DNA from: Bacteroidota bacterium
GTDB taxonomy: Bacteria > Bacteroidota > Bacteroidia > Chitinophagales > Chitinophagaceae
NCBI GenBank assembly: GCA_947460595.1
Contig: CANHGS010000029.1
Location: forward strand, 1-39,749
Length of the DNA: 39,749 bases
Direction of reading: 5' to 3'
The translations under genes and the position numbers were made by a program. A model generated the notes under the pieces. That model saw only the letters and a program-made list of their open reading frames with translations, did no database searches and was not told the origin of the DNA. This document shows, one piece after another, positions 35,372 through 39,749 of this stretch (position 1 is its first letter; each line of letters starts with the position of its first letter).

Positions 35372-36187
35372 ATGAATCATACATCTGACTATAATTATTT
35401 AGCTGCTTACACTGATGAACTTCGTTCTCAAGGGAGATATACGTTTACAATAGAAGACTTGCATTCAAAATTTAATTTATCAGAGAATGCTATAAAAAAA
35501 TCTTTACAAAGGCTGAAGAATAAAAAAACAATTGCCATTATTAGAAAGGGATTTTATGTAGTAATTCCACCTGAATTCAGAAGTAAAGAAATGCTTCCTC
35601 CCTTACATTTTGTAGCTGCATTAATGAAGTATGTAAAAAGAGATTATTACGTCTCTTTATTGAGTGCGGCTTCATTATACGGTGCTGCACATCAGCAGCC
35701 CCAAACCTTTTTTGTGATGACAAAGAAGCCAGTTCTGTTGCCTATTCAAAGCAAACGAATTAAAATTATTTTTTGTTACAAAAAACATTGGGGAAATGAG
35801 GATATTGTAGATAGGAAAATTGAGGTTGGTTATGTAAAGGTTTCATCGGCGGCTTTAACGGCATTGGACTTGATTACTTATTATGATAAATGTGGAGGAT
35901 TTAATAGTGTCGCAACTATTTTACAGGAGTTAGCGGAAGTGATAGATGGAGTAGAATTAGCAAGCGTTGCGCAACGATATGCTCAAGTTGCATCAGTTCA
36001 AAGACTAGGATATTTGCTGGAAATAAATTTGGGAAGAAAGGATTTGACTTTAGGGCTAGAAAAATATTTAAAAACTGTGAAGACCTATTCTATTTTATTA
36101 AGACCCGATAAACAAAAACCTTCAAGTATGAAAGTGGGTAATTGCTGGAAAGTAGTTCCCAATATTGAAATAGAAACTGATTTATGA
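35372..36187 (+). CDS. abiEi: AbiEi-type antitoxin/transcriptional regulator
   Basis: A 271-residue protein of the type IV toxin-antitoxin antitoxin family AbiEi. The N-terminal winged helix-turn-helix (about 1-70) has YTFTIEDLHSKFNLSENAIKKSLQRLKNK and RKGFYVVIPPEF. It is followed by the AbiEi C-terminal domain with YYVSLLSAASLYGAAHQQPQ and LTALDLITYYDKCGGF. It normally represses its own operon and counters the AbiEii nucleotidyltransferase toxin. The toxin's ATG overlaps its TGA stop (ATGA at 36184-36187), the usual coupling, but the toxin gene is gutted. The ATG at 35372 is preferred over TTG at 35354. Confidence 0.88.
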   Translation: MNHTSDYNYLAAYTDELRSQGRYTFTIEDLHSKFNLSENAIKKSLQRLKNKKTIAIIRKGFYVVIPPEFRSKEMLPPLHFVAALMKYVKRDYYVSLLSAASLYGAAHQQPQTFFVMTKKPVLLPIQSKRIKIIFCYKKHWGNEDIVDRKIEVGYVKVSSAALTALDLITYYDKCGGFNSVATILQELAEVIDGVELASVAQRYAQVASVQRLGYLLEINLGRKDLTLGLEKYLKTVKTYSILLRPDKQKPSSMKVGNCWKVVPNIEIETDL

Positions 36188-36361
36188 TTCCACAAGCGTT
36201 CATAACACAATGGAGAAATCATGCCCCTTGGCAAGATGATTTGGCAAATGATGGATTCAGATTTTATTCAAGATATCTCAGCCCTTTTGAAACCTAGCTT
36301 AGTTTATGATATTCATGCCTCCTATCAAATTGTAAGATCCCAGATACTAGAGAAAATATAA
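36184..36361 (+). pseudogene. abiEii: AbiEii toxin gene remnant with internal deletion
   Basis: The ATG overlapping the abiEi stop opens MIPQAFITQWRNHAPW, the start of Bacteroidota AbiEii toxins, but the frame hits a stop after 37 codons at 36295-36297. In the next frame, 36251-36361 encodes FIQDISALLKPSLVYD and ends RSQILEKI, which reads as the toxin's C-terminal end. Only about 55 of an expected 280-300 residues remain and the nucleotidyltransferase core is absent. The join lies near 36231-36250, where TTGGCAA occurs at 36228-36234 and again at 36241-36247. The assignment of the C-terminal part is by recalled family similarity. Confidence 0.75.
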
Positions 36362-36405
36362 TGTTTAAAAGACATTATAATTGATGATTTAATCTGTTCA
36401 AATAA

Positions 36406-38991
36406 TTATGCTGAATTTCTAGCTGCATTGATGACCCCAAACATAGTTCTGGTTAAGAGTTTTTCATAGACCGCTTTGAGTTCGGGTTCAATGTCTCTTC
36501 CATGCAATTGGTTCAACGCATATTGCTGTATGGTAAGTAGTGGCAATACAATCTTGTCTCTCATTTGAATAGAAGCCCTGCCGGCTTTGTCATCTTCCAT
36601 GAGTGAGCTAGCGTCTGCTAATTCCATCACCAATGTGGCTGTTAAGTCAAATTCCTTTTTAATCAGTTCCCATACTGGTCCAAACTGTGGATCTTTTTTC
36701 ACGTATTCGGTGAGCGGGAAAAAGGATTTGAGCATACTCATCATGCTATTGTCTATGAGTGTGCGGAAGAACAACACGTTGCGAAACATGGCTTTGGTAT
36801 CGTTCCACAAACCTTGGTCCTTCATGGCTTGTAGGGCAGTACCTACCCCAAAAAATCCGGGTACATTTTGTTTTAACTGACTCCAACTTCCCACAAAAGG
36901 AATGGCGCGCAGGTCTTCAAAACGTAAGCCTCCGCCACTACCACGTTTGGCAGGACGGCTGGCAATATTACTCTTGCTATAATAGTTCAGCGGACTAAAC
37001 TGTTGCATATATGCTAGGAACAATGGATGTGTTTTAAATTCCTGATAACGCTGGTGGCTAATCTTGCCCAGTTCTTCCATTAAGAATCTATCGTGCTGAG
37101 ACAATTGCATCCTGGTATCGGCAAAGATCTCATTGCTCAAACCCGCACTCAGCAACTGTTCTAGGTTGTATTGAGAAGACTGGATGGTGCCAAAATTGGA
37201 TGTAATGGTTTGTCCTTGGATGGTTAATTGAATCTCTTCGTTTTCAATATTATTACCCATGGAAGCATAAAACTTATGGGTCTTTCCACCACCACGTGAT
37301 GGTGGTCCACCACGTCCGTCAAAGAACTTGGCTTTGATTAGATATTTTCTAGAAATAGCCGTAAGATTTTCCTTAGCCGTATAGATACTCCAATTGGCTT
37401 GTAAATAACCACCATCCTTGGTGCCATCGCTAAAGCCCAACATAATGGTCTGGTGATTGCTACGTAGTTCTAAATGCTGTTTGTATTCGGGTAATTGATA
37501 CAAAAAGTCCATAGTAGTTTCTGCCTGTGCTAAGTCATCAATGGTTTCAAACAGGGGTACAATATCAATAGGCATACTATCTTTTTTCCATCCGCATAAG
37601 CGCAATAGCGCGTACACTTCCATCATATTCACTGGACCCTGGCAATTGCTGATGATATACCTATTACAACCCTCTACGCCATTTTCTGCTTGAATGGTTC
37701 TGATGGCATAAATGCTCTCTAAAGTATCTCTTGAAATAGTATCCTGAATCAGGCTTGGATTGATTACGCGTTCAATGGAAGCAAGGGTTGCTAATTTGAC
37801 CGGCAAATCAAGTTGGCCATAATTTTCTGGTAGAATAGGGGCTTCTCCAGCAGCAATTAATTCTTGGTTAATCTGCAAGAGCACAGCTGTATGAATTCTA
37901 CTATCTTGGCGAATATCAAGGGAGGCAAAATGGGTTCCAAAAATCTTCACTTTGTGAATCAAACTATCCAGTCTGTTTAGGAACAAACTATGATGCTGTT
38001 CCATCAACAATTTCCTGGCTTCATACAAAGCCGTTAAGAGTTCTTCCTTGCTAATGCGCTTGCTTTGATCGGGCAAGAACACATTCTCATAGAGCTGTTG
38101 TTCTAGCTGTGTAATAATGGTATCTACACCAGTAAAAGTGAGTCTGCGCTTGAGTTTGCGAATATCTCTATAATAACAAACCACAATGGCGCTTCTCAAC
38201 GCATCGGCTACTTTTAGGGTAGTGGGTCCATTTACAAATGGGTTGCCATCCCTATCGCCGCCAGGCCAAAAACCCAGTTCAATAAAAGGATTTTCTCCGT
38301 CATAAGCACTATCAAAAACTTCGCTATTAATATAGTTGTAAATATTACCAATAGAAGGGTATAGAATATTCTCCAAATACCACATCAGGTTCACTGCCTC
38401 GTCTAATGGCGTGGGTTGTTTCTTGTTAAAAAACGGGGTAATACCCAACTGTTGTATATAGGCATTGATGGTATGAAAATCATTTTTCCGAATGGCTTCA
38501 TTCATGTCATGGATAATGCCCAAGACACTACCCGGATAAAACTGGGTAGGGTGTGCGGTAAGCACCACGCGCACTTTGAATTTTTTTAGTTTTTGTTTGA
38601 GTAAAGTTGACTTACCTAAAATGCCAGCTTCATTGATCAGTGCTTTTAAACTTCCCGGTCCTTCAACATTGTTCACCGTGTCAAATGCCGCGTCTTCAAT
38701 GGCGTCAAATAAGACTATTTGGCGCTCTATATATTGTACAAACTTGAATAATCGGTCTAGTTTGTCTGCTTCTGTAACTGCATTGGTATGTTGTTCAAAA
38801 AATCGGTCAATAATCTGCATGGGAGTCTTGCCATGGGCGTAGCCATCTATACAGGCTTGTAATAAAATGGGTAATAATGCACCCACATTGGCTATTCCAG
38901 AGAAGGGTAGGGCGGAAAACAAGCTATTGTAAATAGTATATTTGTCCGTGACATTGCGCTTAAAATGGAGGATATATTCTGATGAAGGCAT
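36406..38991 (-). CDS. ppc: Phosphoenolpyruvate carboxylase
   Basis: An 861-residue PEP carboxylase that makes oxaloacetate from PEP and bicarbonate to refill the TCA cycle. Catalytic blocks are all present: LTAHPTQ with the key His, WPGGDRDGNPFV, GFSDGTKDGGYLQANWS, and the mobile loop FFDGRGGPPSRGGG. Later, AIPFVGSWSQLKQNVPGFFG corresponds to the C-terminal substrate region. The extreme C-terminus is NAARNSA instead of the usual (R/Q)NTG ending. The ATG at 38991 gives a normal start. It is transcribed alone, with the toxin remnant behind its 3' end on the opposite strand. Confidence 0.97.
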   Translation of the reverse strand: MPSSEYILHFKRNVTDKYTIYNSLFSALPFSGIANVGALLPILLQACIDGYAHGKTPMQIIDRFFEQHTNAVTEADKLDRLFKFVQYIERQIVLFDAIEDAAFDTVNNVEGPGSLKALINEAGILGKSTLLKQKLKKFKVRVVLTAHPTQFYPGSVLGIIHDMNEAIRKNDFHTINAYIQQLGITPFFNKKQPTPLDEAVNLMWYLENILYPSIGNIYNYINSEVFDSAYDGENPFIELGFWPGGDRDGNPFVNGPTTLKVADALRSAIVVCYYRDIRKLKRRLTFTGVDTIITQLEQQLYENVFLPDQSKRISKEELLTALYEARKLLMEQHHSLFLNRLDSLIHKVKIFGTHFASLDIRQDSRIHTAVLLQINQELIAAGEAPILPENYGQLDLPVKLATLASIERVINPSLIQDTISRDTLESIYAIRTIQAENGVEGCNRYIISNCQGPVNMMEVYALLRLCGWKKDSMPIDIVPLFETIDDLAQAETTMDFLYQLPEYKQHLELRSNHQTIMLGFSDGTKDGGYLQANWSIYTAKENLTAISRKYLIKAKFFDGRGGPPSRGGGKTHKFYASMGNNIENEEIQLTIQGQTITSNFGTIQSSQYNLEQLLSAGLSNEIFADTRMQLSQHDRFLMEELGKISHQRYQEFKTHPLFLAYMQQFSPLNYYSKSNIASRPAKRGSGGGLRFEDLRAIPFVGSWSQLKQNVPGFFGVGTALQAMKDQGLWNDTKAMFRNVLFFRTLIDNSMMSMLKSFFPLTEYVKKDPQFGPVWELIKKEFDLTATLVMELADASSLMEDDKAGRASIQMRDKIVLPLLTIQQYALNQLHGRDIEPELKAVYEKLLTRTMFGVINAARNSA

Positions 38992-39123
38992 AAACTAATT
39001 GAGTGCCAAGATAATTAATTCCTATTCTATTTGTTTAAAATGGGTTAGACTATCTGCAAAAAATCTGCCCAACTGGATTAAACTTTTTACTTTTCCAATA
39101 GTCTTAATATTTCAAGTAAATCC

Positions 39124-39669
39124 ATGCACGCTTCGGACAAAGAATTGTTAGCTCTATATTCCAATGCCGCTACTAGGGAGCAGGGTTTTACGCAATTGGT
39201 CAAAAAATACCAAGAAAAAATTTATTGGCATATCCGCAGAATGGTAGTTGATCACGATGACGCCGATGATGTATTACAAAACACTTTGATCAAGATTTGG
39301 AAGGGCTTGGAAAATTTTAGAGAAGAGAGTCAGCTTTTTACTTGGTTGTACCGGATTGCTACCAATGAGACCTTGAGTTTTTTAGCGCAGCAACAAAGAA
39401 AAGCCACCCAGCCTCTGGATGAAATGACGGAATCCCTGGCCAATAAGGTAAAAGCAGACCTGCATTTTAATGCCAACCAATTAGAATGGCGCTTGCAGCT
39501 AGCTATTCAGGAACTACCGGAAAAGCAACGATTGGTCTTTCATTTGCGCTATTATGACGCCATGCCCTATGAAGAAATGAGTCAAGTGTTGGAGACCAGT
39601 GAGGGAGCTTTAAAAGCCAGCTATCACCATGCGGCAAAAAAAATTGAGGCTTTTATTAAAAACTATTAA
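39124..39669 (+). CDS. ECF-type RNA polymerase sigma factor
   Basis: A 181-residue sigma-70-family protein of the ECF size class. Region 2 (about 20-90) has DHDDADDVLQNTLIKIWKGL and FTWLYRIATNETLSFL; region 4 (about 122-178) has LPEKQRLVFHLRYYDAMPYEEMSQVL and the recognition helix EGALKASYHHAAKKI. The start of a short partner gene follows 27 bases downstream, a common arrangement with a regulator of the sigma factor. The signal it answers is not visible. Confidence 0.93.
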   Translation: MHASDKELLALYSNAATREQGFTQLVKKYQEKIYWHIRRMVVDHDDADDVLQNTLIKIWKGLENFREESQLFTWLYRIATNETLSFLAQQQRKATQPLDEMTESLANKVKADLHFNANQLEWRLQLAIQELPEKQRLVFHLRYYDAMPYEEMSQVLETSEGALKASYHHAAKKIEAFIKNY

Positions 39670-39696
39670 ACCAGACTAATAATAATTGGTCAAAGA

Positions 39697-39749
39697 ATGG
39701 CAATGTATTCAAGTAACCCCATCATCCAAGAATTAAAAGAGATAGCACC
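39697..39749 (+). CDS. Start of a gene downstream of the sigma factor (partial)
   Basis: ATG at 39697 opens a frame reading MAMYSSNPIIQELKEIA to the window edge. The position after an ECF sigma factor and the short start resemble Bacteroidota sigma-partner proteins of unknown type, possibly an anti-sigma factor. Too little is visible to be certain; an internal ATG at 39703 could also be the start. Confidence 0.5.
   Translation, partial: MAMYSSNPIIQELKEIA

Noticed and set aside
36251..36361. A new small ORF starting at the ATG at 36251
   Set aside because: The reading looks like the C-terminal end of AbiEii left after deletion, and there is no upstream start signal.

Overview
The window looks like a chromosome segment from a Bacteroidota bacterium, most likely family Chitinophagaceae. 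The reasons are two tandem SusC/SusD outer-membrane pairs, proteins with T9SS-type gliding C-terminal domains, TAnnTTTG promoter boxes, weak ribosome binding sites and a moderately AT-rich composition. The family assignment is inferred from protein style; no rRNA or other marker is present.

Layout. 1-4396: the end of rpoN (sigma-54), a PAP2-like membrane protein, an AI-2E-family permease on the minus strand and an RND/MMPL exporter. 4594-15788: two consecutive susC-susD-small lipoprotein operons, each closed by a strong intrinsic terminator, with no glycoside hydrolase beside them. 15847-19299 (minus strand): a TlpA-like thioredoxin lipoprotein, gatB and a PDZ protein. 19435-28902: an accessory island, described below. 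28903-35172: alaS, an M23 peptidase, a small membrane protein, an SPFH/prohibitin protein, an NTF2-like protein and a 3-methyladenine glycosylase. 35372-36361: an AbiEi antitoxin with an internally deleted AbiEii toxin remnant. 36406-39749: PEP carboxylase, an ECF-like sigma factor and the start of its likely partner.

The 19.4-28.9 kb island is the notable part. It has two transcription units, each preceded by a near-identical 63-bp element (58/63 matches) that contains two 10-11-bp direct repeats 21 bp apart. Unit 1 encodes a double-glycine-leader peptide with eight cysteines, a secreted IgGFc-binding-like protein with a gliding-type C-terminal domain, and a C39 peptidase ABC exporter. Unit 2 encodes a VKOR-thioredoxin disulfide-forming membrane protein, a second eight-cysteine peptide and a second large secreted protein. 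The two peptide/large-protein pairs share a constant leader and a constant C-terminal half (338 of 345 residues identical), while the core peptide and the N-terminal half of the large protein have diverged. A 12-bp hairpin lies between peptide and partner in both copies, with an unrelated stem sequence in each. The likely reading is a disulfide-rich peptide that is exported, matured and oxidised in the periplasm and matched to a cell-surface partner. I do not recognise this as a described system. Its activity (bacteriocin, signal or surface recognition) cannot be decided from sequence, and no immunity gene, HlyD-type adaptor or regulator is visible here.
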